From positions 1 to 15,285 of the forward strand of contig DASQIH010000074.1 in NCBI GenBank assembly GCA_035631655.1: 15,285 nucleotides of DNA, written 5' to 3'. Under the pieces are notes generated by a model. It was not told the DNA's origin, made no database searches, and was given only the letters and a program-made list of their open reading frames with translations. The DNA is from Gp1-AA122 sp035631655 (GTDB lineage: Bacteria; Acidobacteriota; Terriglobia; Terriglobales; Acidobacteriaceae). Below, one piece after another: positions 6,351-13,422 of the stretch (the first letter of the stretch is position 1; every line of letters begins with the position of its first letter). The position numbers and the translations under genes were made by a program.

Positions 6351-7085
6351 ATGTTTCAGATCCGGCTCGTGGTCGCTTGGTTCATGACGATGGCATTTCT
6401 GCCAGGAACGCTAGCAGCCCAATATTCCCCCCGCGACTCCGGTCAGTACGTCATCCTGAGCGCGCAATATGGCACGGGGCGGCGACACGTGGATGTCACC
6501 GAACGTTTGAAGGAACTTGCCAGCCAGGATCGGCGGTTTCGCATGGGCAACAGCACGTTTGGCGTCGATCCTGATCCAGGACAAGTGAAGACGCTTCGCA
6601 TCTATGCCCGCGGCCCGAATGGCGGTGAACAAATGTTTGAGTATCGCGAAGGCAGCACCGTTGACGGCTCCCAGTTCCGCGGTTGGGGCAGACGTGATTG
6701 GGGCCAGGGTGGCTGGAGTGGCAACTGGGAAGGCGGCGGTAATGGTGGTGGCTACGGCGGCGGCTACAACCGCGACTCGGGCGAGTACGTCATCCTCAGC
6801 GCTCAATACGGCACGACACGCCGACACGTGGACGTCACCAATCGTCTGAAAGAACTGGCCCGCCAGGACCGCGCCTTCCGCATGGGCAACAGCACGTTTG
6901 GCGTGGACCCCGACCCAGGACATGTCAAGACACTTCGCATCTTTACCCGCGGTCCGAACGGGCGTGAGCGGGTGTTCGAATATCGCGAAGGTAGCACGGT
7001 CGACGGTTCCCAGTTCCGTGGCTGGGGTAAAGGCGATTGGGGCAACGAACGCGGGAATGGCCGCTGGGAAGAGCACAAAAGATAA
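6351..7085 (+). CDS. Secreted two-domain repeat protein, DUF3395-like modules
   Basis: A 244-residue protein with a signal peptide (residues 1-23, LRLVVAW-type hydrophobic core, likely cleavage after LAA). Two copies of a 90-residue domain follow (28-117 and 141-230), joined by a Gly-rich linker (GGGNGGGYGGGY). Each copy reads YVILSAQYGT ... HVDVT ... FGVDPDPG.VKTLRI ... EYREGSTVDGSQFRGWG. The pattern ILSAxYG / DVT / FGxDPxPGxxKxL resembles the DnaJ-C11 C-terminal-like family (DUF3395); this is from memory and not certain. It probably works outside the cytoplasm. TAGGAGG precedes the ATG by a few bases, an unusually strong ribosome binding site. Function is unknown. Confidence 0.85.
   Translation: MFQIRLVVAWFMTMAFLPGTLAAQYSPRDSGQYVILSAQYGTGRRHVDVTERLKELASQDRRFRMGNSTFGVDPDPGQVKTLRIYARGPNGGEQMFEYREGSTVDGSQFRGWGRRDWGQGGWSGNWEGGGNGGGYGGGYNRDSGEYVILSAQYGTTRRHVDVTNRLKELARQDRAFRMGNSTFGVDPDPGHVKTLRIFTRGPNGRERVFEYREGSTVDGSQFRGWGKGDWGNERGNGRWEEHKR
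6432..7040 (+). repeat. In-gene tandem duplication of a 90-codon domain
   Basis: Copies at 6432-6701 and 6771-7040 share 77 of 90 residues by my count, separated by a 23-codon Gly-rich linker. Many base differences are synonymous, so the protein sequence has been kept since the duplication. Confidence 0.9.
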
Positions 7086-7120
7086 GCGAGCGACAAGACG
7101 CGAGAGAGTCGCGCAAATAC

Positions 7121-7147
7121 GGCCCTGAGAAGCGCACTCTCAGGGCC
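7121..7147 (+). terminator. Terminator-like hairpin after the secreted protein gene
   Basis: GGCCCTGAGA (7121-7130) and TCTCAGGGCC (7138-7147) form a perfect 10-bp stem with a 7-base loop, 36 bases after the stop codon. The following TATTAGATC is not a strong T-run, so it may be Rho-assisted or bidirectional. Confidence 0.6.
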
Positions 7148-7180
7148 TATTAGATCGATCAGAAAAAGCTGTTGGCTGAT

Positions 7181-7551
7181 CTACTCTCGAGCGCCAAAAA
7201 GATCGGCCATAACCTGGATGTTGTTGTCGCAGGCATGATTCAGGCAGGGCAACCCGAACCCGCTTCCAGCGACTTCAGCAAAAAGAAGTGAGTATAGCGT
7301 TGCGCACTTTGTGCCCCATGCACTCCATAGTTGGTATCCACAATCAGCATTACCTGATCGATGTTCGGCGCCGCGCTGTAGTCGTTCTCGTCCCACATCG
7401 CAATGATGGCGTTCTGACCTTGTCGCCAAGCGGGTGACCTTTTGATCGCCGTGACGAGCCACTGTACGGTGACGTCGCCGCGGATGATCAGTGCCGGGTT
7501 CAAGCCTGATTGCATGCCATGGCTGATCGGATCAAAGTTACAGAACGCGCC
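7181..7551 (-). pseudogene. Phosphoesterase (phospholipase C / acid phosphatase type), C-terminal remnant
   Basis: Across two frames this encodes the C-terminus of a PF04185-type phosphoesterase. One frame reads CNFDPISHGMQSGL ... GDVTVQWLVTAIKRSPAW, then AIIAMWDENDYSAAP, LIVDTNYGVHGAQSAQRYTHFFLLKSLEAG. The other continues GFGLPCLNHACDNNIQVMADLFGARE and stops at 7181. The break lies at 7253-7260 and is explained by one missing base (GGTTCGGG where GGTTTCGGG is expected). The N-terminal catalytic part is absent and no start or ribosome binding site is seen. It is therefore a degraded fragment. Family identification is from motifs only. Confidence 0.75.
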
Positions 7552-7717
7552 GCATTTCCTCGTCGAGGGCGGTCTTCTGCGCTAGGTAACTGATGATCAT
7601 GTCTGTGATCGCCAGTTATCGCCCCAAACTTCTGAGGTCACCTCTTACGGGGTCCTTCAACCCCTTGGCGTCAACGGTCTGAATGATTGCTTCGAATCTT
7701 GTAATTAAGATGGATAT

Positions 7718-8494
7718 ATGCCAAAAGTGATTGTGGCGATCGGCGGCGGGGAGATACGGACAAGAGGAACCGCGCCGATTGATCGAGAAATCATTCGTCT
7801 CGCGAAGAAGAAACATCCGAAGCTCCTTTTTATCCCAACCGCGAGTTCGGATTCTGAAAGATATTGGAAGCACGTCCAGGAATATTTTGGCGGATTCCTG
7901 AAGTGCAAAACGGACGTGCTCTTCCTCATCAACGAGCGGCCTTCAAGAGAGAAGATCGAGAGAAAGATCCTACGGGCAGACATTATCTATGTTGGCGGCG
8001 GAGACACCCTGCAAATGATGCGGGTTTGGCGGCGCCTGGGCGTCGATAAACTGCTCCAGATGGCCTACGAGAACGGGACTGTGCTCTCCGGCATCAGTGC
8101 AGGTTCGATCTGTTGGTTTGATTCCGGACATTCTGATTCGATGTCTTTTTCCAATTCAAAAAAATGGAAGTACATCAAGGTGAGAGGCCTTGGACTGATC
8201 AAGGGGATCCATTGCCCCCACTACAACAGCAGGACCCGAGGAGTCCCTCGGAGGAAGCACTTCCGAGACATGATCCGCAAAACCGGAGGCATCGGCATCG
8301 CTATCGAGAATAACTGTGCGATCGAATTCATCGATGGCCGGTTCTACAAAGTCATCAGCTCCAAGAACTACTCACGGGCCTACCGAATCTACAAAAGGGA
8401 CGGTCAGATCCTTACCGAGCAAATACGGCAGGAAGAACAACTCGCGTCTATTGAATTGCTTAATCGGCGGCGTCGCAACGAATTGCGAAAGTGA
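7718..8494 (+). CDS. Peptidase S51 family protein (dipeptidase E-like)
   Basis: S51 enzymes are serine peptidases that include the aspartyl dipeptidase PepE and cyanophycinase. The 258 residues show VAIGGGEIR (6-14), LLFIPTASSDS (36-46), VGGGDTLQMM (92-101), the nucleophile elbow SGISAGS with S127, and GLGLIKGIHCPHYN with candidate catalytic His165/168. AIENNCAIEFIDG (195-207) closes the core. The C-terminal tail (about 225-258) is charged and basic and extends past the usual roughly 230 residues. AAGATGGA lies just before the ATG. The substrate cannot be read from the sequence. It is the only intact gene between two broken ones, and its leading spacer shows no clear promoter. Confidence 0.87.
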   Translation: MPKVIVAIGGGEIRTRGTAPIDREIIRLAKKKHPKLLFIPTASSDSERYWKHVQEYFGGFLKCKTDVLFLINERPSREKIERKILRADIIYVGGGDTLQMMRVWRRLGVDKLLQMAYENGTVLSGISAGSICWFDSGHSDSMSFSNSKKWKYIKVRGLGLIKGIHCPHYNSRTRGVPRRKHFRDMIRKTGGIGIAIENNCAIEFIDGRFYKVISSKNYSRAYRIYKRDGQILTEQIRQEEQLASIELLNRRRRNELRK

Positions 8495-9591
8495 GGTCGA
8501 GGACGCCATTGAAGATAACTGGCGGAAGCGTGTGCGAGTCGAATCCGCCGAAAAACAGAAAACAAAGTACTTAACCGAGCACAGTTGGCATTCTTAAGCA
8601 TTGCAAGTCTATGGTAGGCAAGAAACTGATTTCCGAAATCACTTTGCCTGAGATCTGGAGAGGAAATTGTGACTCTGCGCAGGCTGCCCACAAGCAGGCA
8701 ATGGGCGTACGTGGAACGGCACGTCAGCGTGGCCGTCGGCTACTACGGGGCTTAGCGTTAGCTGATCGCTACTGTGGAATCGTGTCGTTGAACAACAAGA
8801 AGTAGGTTGAAGGTGCGATTCCTTAATAACGCCTAGGGAGAACAAACCACCATTAGACCCCCATTGCCCAAGCATGCCAATTACATCTGGACACCGGATA
8901 GACCGGAATGAAATGAAATTCTCTGTTGCACTCGTTCAAGCATCAGGAATTAACCGGTACATTAAAGAGCGACTGAAAATCAAAGGGCACCCCGCCCCCC
9001 GTGTCCGCCAGACTGCTAGGTTCTTAGTGACAACCCCTTTGCTGTGTTTTGCAGCAAACTGGAGCCATCCGGTCAGAAATTTGTACGGATTTAACTTGAC
9101 TGTCAAAACAGCCCGGATAATGATGCTGCGCAACTCCGGCCGAGCCTGCTGTATCGCATGGGTTGACTCTGGGGGAGGGCTAACACATCCGCTTCATCCG
9201 TGCTCGGCCTCGTTCTTGCCGCAGTGGGGTATAAGCGCGGAGCTGAGTGGAAAAGTCTTGGTCAAACGCTGAAGTGCCTGATCTGTCCGACCGAGAGCGG
9301 CTCGACCTCCTGAAGCTGCCGTTTTAGGGTTTGACCAATACCGGATCGGCACCGCAGTTAGTTGCACCTTTTTGCGTGCAACGTTTTCAATCCAAATACC
9401 AACAAAACCGCCCCCGGCGCTTCCGCGCCTCCTTACATATATCCATGGCATCATCCATGCCACTGCCGCCCCATCGGGACCACCCATTCCGGGTATCCTT
9501 TTCCAAATCCCGAACAAGACCCAAAATCCCTACTGCCATACACCTATTTTGTGCTTTTATTGGGTCAGCCCCTGCACCATTTCGGGATGAT
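8495..9591. other. About 1.1 kb without a convincing gene
   Basis: Open frames here (8611-8805, 8874-9272, three overlapping plus frames at 9331-9618) look like chance, with no recognised motifs. A possible gene end, PDLSDRERLDLLKLPF, stops at 9327 and has an in-frame stop 26 codons upstream; it may be a remnant. A 7-bp hairpin TTTGCTG/CAGCAAA lies at 9038-9058. The part from about 9380 to 9560 is strongly C-rich and G-poor on the plus strand. Confidence 0.6.
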
Positions 9592-9619
9592 TTGACAACA
9601 AGGTTCTTTCACGGATAAT
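9592..9619 (+). promoter_or_regulatory. Sigma-70-type promoter for the P-loop gene
   Basis: TTGACA (9592-9597) and GATAAT (9614-9619) are separated by 16 bases, the best promoter match in the window. Transcription would start near 9626, about 55 bases before the ATG of the broken kinase gene. Confidence 0.55.
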
Positions 9620-9679
9620 TAACTCACAATAAGATCGGACCGCCACCCTGTCCTTCAGAGGGCGTCCTAATTTATTTAT

Positions 9680-10262
9680 ATGACAAAAGAAGACCTGAAA
9701 GAGGAACTAAAGGGATTTTCCTGATCTCCTGCTCATAACCGGCATCCCAGGAGCAGGTAAGACGACATACGGCAACAAATTCGCCAGTGAGTTTGGGTTC
9801 GTGCATTACGACCTCGAAGACCGCAGACCTTCGCTCGTTTCAAGAGTAACGTTGCGCAGTTCATCGCTGAGATTCTAGGTGAGAAAAAGAATGCCGTGGT
9901 TACCTGGGGCTTTGCCCCGGACAACCCGTCGGCAGTTTTCGGCTGTGCTTCAATTCAGGAACGCCGGGTTCAAGTGGATGTGGCTCGGCGGCAGCCGGGA
10001 TGCGGCCCTGAGAAGTTTCCAAAATCGAGTCAGGGCAAAGGAAAAATCGGATGCTGCTTTTCACTGGCGGATGTATGAATTCTACTTGCAGATGTACAAA
10101 ATCGAAAACACCAAGATTGTCGACCAGTTGAGACTGGCAATCATCAATTCTTTCGATGTACACGGAGAGTTTAAATCGACGGCTGCGCTTCTCGAAGAAA
10201 TAAAGGAAAGCATAGTGTACCCTCATACCCCAAGAAAAATCACTCACCATCAAATCCATTGA
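9680..10262 (+). pseudogene. P-loop kinase/ATPase gene broken by three frameshifts
   Basis: Read across frames this is one gene. MTKEDLKEELKGFS (from ATG 9680) is interrupted at about 9722 by an extra T. The next frame gives LLLITGIPGAGKTTYG with a full Walker A motif (about 9726-9780) and FGFVHYDLED. A second break at 9815-9835 leads to RFKSNVAQFIAEILGEKKN and VVTWGFAPDNPSAV. A third, at the TTTT run near 9936-9940, leads to LQFRNAGFKWMWLGGSRD, AALRSFQNR and the end INSFDVHGEFKSTAALLEEI, stopping at 10260. The layout (Walker A, a TWGF strand, WLGGSRDAALRSF, DxHGEFK end) fits small P-loop kinases of the AAA_33/zeta type. No ribosome binding site is evident. Sequencing error is possible but needs three separate events. 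Confidence 0.75.
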
Positions 10263-10577
10263 CGGCCGGTCCCCGCGGGTGTAATGCTCTCGGCCGTCCC
10301 GGGTAACCACGCAGGGAATGGCAGGTAGGTCGAATACCTGCAGCGCACCCGCCCTCGGCACTCCGTCGCTCCTCATTGTGGCACCCGGGCTTTCATTTTT
10401 CCGCCGCACTAAGCCGCCTGTATTGGAACTCGACACCGCAGCTTCCGCTGCGGTTCTAGCGGATCGTGGCCCTCTTGCGAGCACGTTACCAAGGGACATG
10501 GCCTCCCGTTCTTTGAGGGTACTCACCTTCTGTGAGACATTCCTTTCGTCACAAAAATTCTCGAGGAGCTCTCCCCC
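10263..10577 (+). other. Hairpin-rich leader before the Flp pilin gene, no gene seen
   Basis: Three perfect hairpins occur. GACGGCCG (10261-10268) pairs with CGGCCGTC (10291-10298). GCAGGTA (10321-10327) pairs with TACCTGC (10335-10341). ACCGCAGC (10435-10442) pairs with GCTGCGGT (10447-10454) across a TTCC loop. The first could terminate the broken kinase transcript; the others may belong to the pilin leader. No known riboswitch consensus was recognised. Confidence 0.4.
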
Positions 10578-10742
10578 ATGTCTTCCTTGCTTCGCAGCCT
10601 GTTGTTTAACGATGAAGGTCAGGATATTGCCGAGTACGCCGTGATGGTAGCGGTCATTCTCATTGCTGTCGTCGGCACAATTCGCCTCGTCGGTTCGCAC
10701 TCCAATACGGTGTTTTCCAACGTTGCCAGCAGCATCCAGTGA
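10578..10742 (+). CDS. Flp-family type IVb pilin
   Basis: A 54-residue prepilin of the Flp family, subunit of tight-adherence pili assembled through the inner membrane. The leader MSSLLRSLLFNDEG is followed by QDIAEY, so the prepilin peptidase site G14/Q15 is present with the hallmark Glu19-Tyr20. The hydrophobic helix AVMVAVILIAVVGTIRLVG (21-39) and the short tail SNTVFSNVASSIQ match family size and layout. GAGGAG lies 9 bases before the ATG. No tad/cpa assembly gene is in the window, so it relies on machinery elsewhere or is an orphan copy. A strong terminator about 230 bases downstream closes the transcript. Confidence 0.9.
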   Translation: MSSLLRSLLFNDEGQDIAEYAVMVAVILIAVVGTIRLVGSHSNTVFSNVASSIQ

Positions 10743-10833
10743 GTCGGAATATTTCGCGCAACTCCAGCTGGACAACTCTGAGGAAGCATCCCGAAAGCCC
10801 GATTCCGAGGGACTGGAAAAAACTCACCGACGA

Positions 10834-10959
10834 ATGAGAAACGCCTCGTTCGCGGTAGCGACGCCAAATCCACAACCCCGGTCTGACATGTCAAAGAACC
10901 TGGAGTCTACGACAAGCAGTGACCAAGAGACCCGGAAAAAGGACGAGATGAAAAAGTAA
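10834..10959 (+). CDS. Doubtful small charged ORF between pilin and terminator
   Basis: A 41-codon frame, with an internal ATG at 10888 giving 23 residues, ends in the polar tail SSDQETRKKDEMKK and stops 11 bases before the terminator. Ribosome binding sites are weak and no family is recognised. It could be the untranslated tail of the pilin transcript. Confidence 0.22.
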   Translation: MRNASFAVATPNPQPRSDMSKNLESTTSSDQETRKKDEMKK

Positions 10960-10970
10960 TCCTGCGAAAA

Positions 10971-10999
10971 CCCCGATTGGCCATCGGGGCTTTTTATAT
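10971..10999 (+). terminator. Strong Rho-independent terminator
   Basis: CCCCGAT (10971-10977) pairs with ATCGGGG (10983-10989) across a five-base loop, preceded by AAAA and followed by CTTTTTATATTT. It ends the Flp pilin transcript. Confidence 0.9.
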
Positions 11000-11004
11000 T
11001 TGTG

Positions 11005-11033
11005 TTGACTCCCGTCCCCTTCGGGAGGACAAT
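11005..11033 (+). promoter_or_regulatory. Promoter candidate for the receiver-protein gene
   Basis: TTGACT (11005-11010) and GACAAT (11028-11033) are 17 bases apart, directly after the pilin terminator and 56 bases before the start at 11089. The spacer holds a CTCCCG/CGGGAG hairpin (11009-11027). Confidence 0.45.
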
Positions 11034-11088
11034 CCGCCCGAATCGCCCCTCCCGGAGCACGCCTGCGCTTTTCATAAGGAAGTGTGCT

Positions 11089-11481
11089 ATGTATCGCCCA
11101 CTGCCGCTTCGTGGCGCGCCTTTTCTTGAAGGCAAGAGAGTTCTTCTGATCGACCGTAACCAACCTACGCGCGACGTGCGGGCTAGCGTTCTGCGGGAGC
11201 ACGGCATAGAAGTCCACGCCGCCGAGGACATCTCGGGCGCGCGATTTCTGTGGCAGCCCAATGTCTACGACTTGATATTGCTCGACGTGCGCAGGCACCC
11301 GCTGGGAGAGGCGCTCGAGTTTTGCGAGCAGATCAAAGCTGCAAGTCCCGGACAGCGTTTCGCCTTCCTCGTCGGTCCTCCCGTCTATCTCTCGCTTACG
11401 TGGCCCGAGAAAATCACGGGCGAAGATGCCCCGGATGGACAGTGGGAAGAGACGGTGAAGCGTTTCGTGGCCGCGGCCTAG
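11089..11481 (+). CDS. Stand-alone degenerate response-regulator receiver
   Basis: A 130-residue receiver fold with no output domain. RVLLIDRNQPTRDVRASVLREHGIEV (17-42) is beta1-alpha1, but the usual acidic pair is reduced to D22-R23. The phospho-acceptor D66 is kept in LILLDVR (63-68). The switch Thr/Ser is missing (FAFLVGPP, 91-98), and no conserved Lys-Pro follows (YLSLTWPE instead). Phosphorylation may therefore occur without the normal switch, or the domain may act as a protein-binding module. The start is ATG 11089 with AAGGAAG six bases upstream. The C-terminal part recurs as a broken copy at 14527. The next gene follows 55 bases on, possibly in one transcript. Confidence 0.8.
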   Translation: MYRPLPLRGAPFLEGKRVLLIDRNQPTRDVRASVLREHGIEVHAAEDISGARFLWQPNVYDLILLDVRRHPLGEALEFCEQIKAASPGQRFAFLVGPPVYLSLTWPEKITGEDAPDGQWEETVKRFVAAA

Positions 11482-11536
11482 GACGTTGCGGCAGACCGTC
11501 ATGAATGGTGAGCCTGTTTTCAGGCTTGAGGCAGTT

Positions 11537-11758
11537 ATGAAGAGTGTGTACGAGGTCTTGCGTCAAAAGGAGCTCGACGTTCAGCGTGTGCGCAAGGAAA
11601 TCACCATGATTCGCGTCGTCATTCCGTTACTCGCGGATGACACGGATGATGTGCTCGAACTGGAACCCCTGGTCGACTCTCCTCTTCAAGGCACTGCGAT
11701 GAGGGTCACGAAAGACGGCCAGGAGTACGCGAATCACACGCCGCCCTGGAGCAGCTGA
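11537..11758 (+). CDS. Small conserved-looking protein of unknown function
   Basis: A 73-residue protein opening with the amphipathic helix MKSVYEVLRQKELDVQRVRKEITMIRVVIPLL, then an acidic patch ADDTDDVLELE. I recall LRQKE..VQRVRKEI..-type short proteins as frequent in acidobacteria, without known function. I chose ATG 11537 since GAGG lies six bases upstream. The frame is open to 11486, but that part has no good start signal. It lies 55 bases after the receiver gene and probably shares its promoter. Confidence 0.65.
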   Translation: MKSVYEVLRQKELDVQRVRKEITMIRVVIPLLADDTDDVLELEPLVDSPLQGTAMRVTKDGQEYANHTPPWSS

Positions 11759-11836
11759 TATTGAAAAAACCGCGATGGGACACGTGCGCTCGCTCATAGG
11801 AGTCCGATATTGAGCGACACCCCTCACACGGATGAT

Positions 11837-11855
11837 GATGCACCCCGCGTGCATC
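11837..11855. terminator. Hairpin between convergent genes
   Basis: GATGCAC (11837-11843) pairs with GTGCATC (11849-11855), loop CCCGC. It lies between the small protein gene (+) and the zinc-ribbon gene (-) and touches the latter's stop. There is no T-run, so termination is only a guess. Confidence 0.3.
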
Positions 11856-12111
11856 AGTGGATGAGTTGAGACACTAGTTTCTGGCTCCCTTGGACCTTCG
11901 GCGAAGGAATCGTCAGTAAACACTGGGAGCAGTATCTGTTTTGGGATTTCGCCTCGCGAAGAAAGTTGCACCCGCACCATTCGCAGTATTTGGCATCCAG
12001 AATCATCGTGCCCTTGGGAACCCTGTGGGTTTCATATTCATGCGGTCTCTGCCAGCGTGCAAGGGGTTCGCTCCGGCCTGGCGCTGCCGAGATATGGGTT
12101 CGCAGTCTCAT
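11854..12111 (-). CDS. Small CxxC zinc-ribbon protein
   Basis: The core KYCEWCGCNFLREAKSQNRYCSQC has two CxxC knuckles 18 residues apart, the spacing of a small zinc ribbon, preceded by RVPKGTMILDA. No other domain is visible. Start choice is uncertain. ATG 12111 gives 85 residues and includes the RVPKGT stretch. ATG 12006 gives 50 residues and has AAGGGC just upstream. The frame is open to 12159. It is divergent from the 12288 membrane-protein gene. The binding partner is unknown. Confidence 0.5.
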   Translation of the reverse strand: MRLRTHISAAPGRSEPLARWQRPHEYETHRVPKGTMILDAKYCEWCGCNFLREAKSQNRYCSQCLLTIPSPKVQGSQKLVSQLIH

Positions 12112-12227
12112 CGGCAATTCCGCGACACAAGTATATTCATTCCCGGTAACTGGGCGCACCCTTGGTCCAAATCACAGCCCATGGAGGGCCATTCGTAATG
12201 TGACCCGCTCTCCGGGTTCGGCTAAAG

Positions 12228-12267
12228 TCCGCTCGTAGCGGCCTCTCGACAGGCCCTTTCGAGCGGA
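12228..12267 (+). promoter_or_regulatory. Nested hairpin in the leader of the 12288 gene
   Basis: Outer stem TCCGCTCG (12228-12235) / CGAGCGGA (12260-12267) encloses inner stem GGCCT (12240-12244) / AGGCC (12251-12255). It ends only a few bases before the ribosome binding site GGAGAGG, so it could control translation or mRNA stability. It matches no riboswitch family that I recognise. Confidence 0.4.
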
Positions 12268-12287
12268 TAGGTGGAGAGGTGTAAACA

Positions 12288-12779
12288 ATGCATCGCGCTA
12301 ACCAGCTGTGGCAGTGGATGAAATCGTCAGCGGCTAAGATGTGGCAGCAGACCCGTTCCTTGATGGTCAAGGTCGCGAGCTTGCCGAAGAAGGCCAAGCA
12401 TCGGCAGGCTGACGACCTGATTCCGCCCCTGGCCATACTGATGGGGGCGGGGGCGTTCGGATGGTGGCGGCAAAGCTTCGCGGCAGCTCTCTTCGCAGGC
12501 GTTGGGTTGTCCTTTCTCGCAGTTATCTATAACAACACCGAGCGGATGCTTGCCACACTCCGGCGGTCGGAAAGCGAACCGCGTTTTGAGGAGGTGGGTG
12601 CTCGCGCCCTGGCCGGGCCAGCGCCGGAGAACAGCGGTGCCCTTAACCAGGCGATCGGATGTTTGAAACCGTGGCTCGCGGACGAGGTTTCCCTCACCGA
12701 GGAAAATGCGAAGCAATATTGCGCCGTTCTTCTGGACTCGGTCGTCGGGAGAGCGCGGCCAGCGACCGACAATTTCTAG
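12288..12779 (+). CDS. Predicted membrane protein of unknown function
   Basis: A 163-residue protein. The N-terminus is Trp-rich and basic (MHRANQLWQWMKSSAAKMWQQ ... SLPKKAKHR), followed by two hydrophobic stretches at about 44-60 and 62-82 (LIPPLAILMGAGAFGWW, FAAALFAGVGLSFLAVIY) and a soluble C-terminal half. The basic N-terminus would stay cytoplasmic by the positive-inside rule, as would the C-terminus. GGAGAGG precedes the ATG by about 9 bases. No family is recognised. Its TAG stop shares the CTAG tetramer with the stop of the convergent bactofilin gene. Confidence 0.65.
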   Translation: MHRANQLWQWMKSSAAKMWQQTRSLMVKVASLPKKAKHRQADDLIPPLAILMGAGAFGWWRQSFAAALFAGVGLSFLAVIYNNTERMLATLRRSESEPRFEEVGARALAGPAPENSGALNQAIGCLKPWLADEVSLTEENAKQYCAVLLDSVVGRARPATDNF

Positions 12780-13183
12780 CGCATCATTTTCGAGGAAGGA
12801 GCAGTCACACCCGACGCTTCCTCTTTGGGCTCTTCTTTCTGGATGTTGACCCTTCCCTTGAAATGCGCGCCTTCCTCAATAGAGATGCGCTGGGCCGCGA
12901 TATCGCCCATGACAACCGCCGACTGCTTTAGGTCGACCCGGTCGCTCGCTTGAATATTGCCTTCCAGCGTGCCTTGCACGACCACGGCGCAGGCATTGAT
13001 GTTGGCTTTAACGCGCCCGTTCGGCCCGATCGTCAGACGGTTTCCCCTGGGGTCGATGGTGCCTTCCACCTGGCCATCTATATAAAGGTCTTCGCCGCAC
13101 GAGATTTCCCCCCTGATCACCACCGACTTGCCGATGAGGGTCATTTCCGCACGAGCGGTGTCCGGCGCTTTGGGGGTTTCCAT
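12776..13183 (-). CDS. Bactofilin
   Basis: Bactofilins polymerise into cytoskeletal filaments that scaffold envelope and cell-shape proteins. The 135 residues contain the right-handed beta-helix core at about 15-115: MTLIGKSVVIRGEISCGEDLYIDGQVEGTI, LTIGPNGRVKANINACAVVVQGTLEGNI, DRVDLKQSAVVMGDI, RISIEEGAHFKGRVNI, with the family's regular Gly and hydrophobic spacing. The N- and C-terminal tails are short and polar, as is typical. AGGAGGT sits just before the ATG. The stop overlaps that of the convergent membrane-protein gene by 4 bases. A membrane partner could be the neighbouring 12288 product, but that is speculation. Confidence 0.92.
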   Translation of the reverse strand: METPKAPDTARAEMTLIGKSVVIRGEISCGEDLYIDGQVEGTIDPRGNRLTIGPNGRVKANINACAVVVQGTLEGNIQASDRVDLKQSAVVMGDIAAQRISIEEGAHFKGRVNIQKEEPKEEASGVTAPSSKMMR

Positions 13184-13267
13184 GAGCGACCTCCTGGGAA
13201 AAATACCAGGGAATATCGGATTCTACTCCGATGCGTACGTCTCGACTTCGGCCAGAGGTACAGTTCC

Positions 13268-13331
13268 GGGAAAAGACGCGGTCCCGCGCGCCTTTTCCCT
13301 TCAAACCCAACGCAAAAATCCGCGACCTGAA
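13268..13331 (+). repeat. Dispersed intergenic repeat, copy A
   Basis: GAAAAG.CGC..GCGCGCCTTTTCC.TTCA ... GCAAAA.TCCGCGACC.GAA recurs at 14961-15022. Copy A lies upstream of the TTG-started gene. Confidence 0.55.
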
Positions 13332-13422
13332 CCGGCAGAATTCGAGACCTAACTTGACATCTCCTACCAGAATGGTCCGTAGAACGCTTGCGGATCACTC
13401 CAGCCCACCCAGGAGGTCACAG

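Noticed and set aside
6411..7076. 221-codon minus-strand frame opposite the secreted protein
   Set aside because: It is an Ala/Val-rich shadow of the repeated domain with no start signal.
7543..7602. Minus-strand reading MIISYLAQKTALDEEMRRVL
   Set aside because: Only 20 codons, no recognised family, next to the phosphoesterase remnant; not enough to call a gene.
9096..9121. TTGACT ... GATAAT as a promoter
   Set aside because: The spacer is only 14 bases and no gene follows.
8874..9272. 132-codon plus frame in the gene-poor region
   Set aside because: No motif or ribosome binding site, and composition unlike the other proteins.
9900..10775. 291-codon open frame on the minus strand
   Set aside because: It lies antisense to the broken P-loop gene and the Flp pilin, has no motifs and low-complexity composition.
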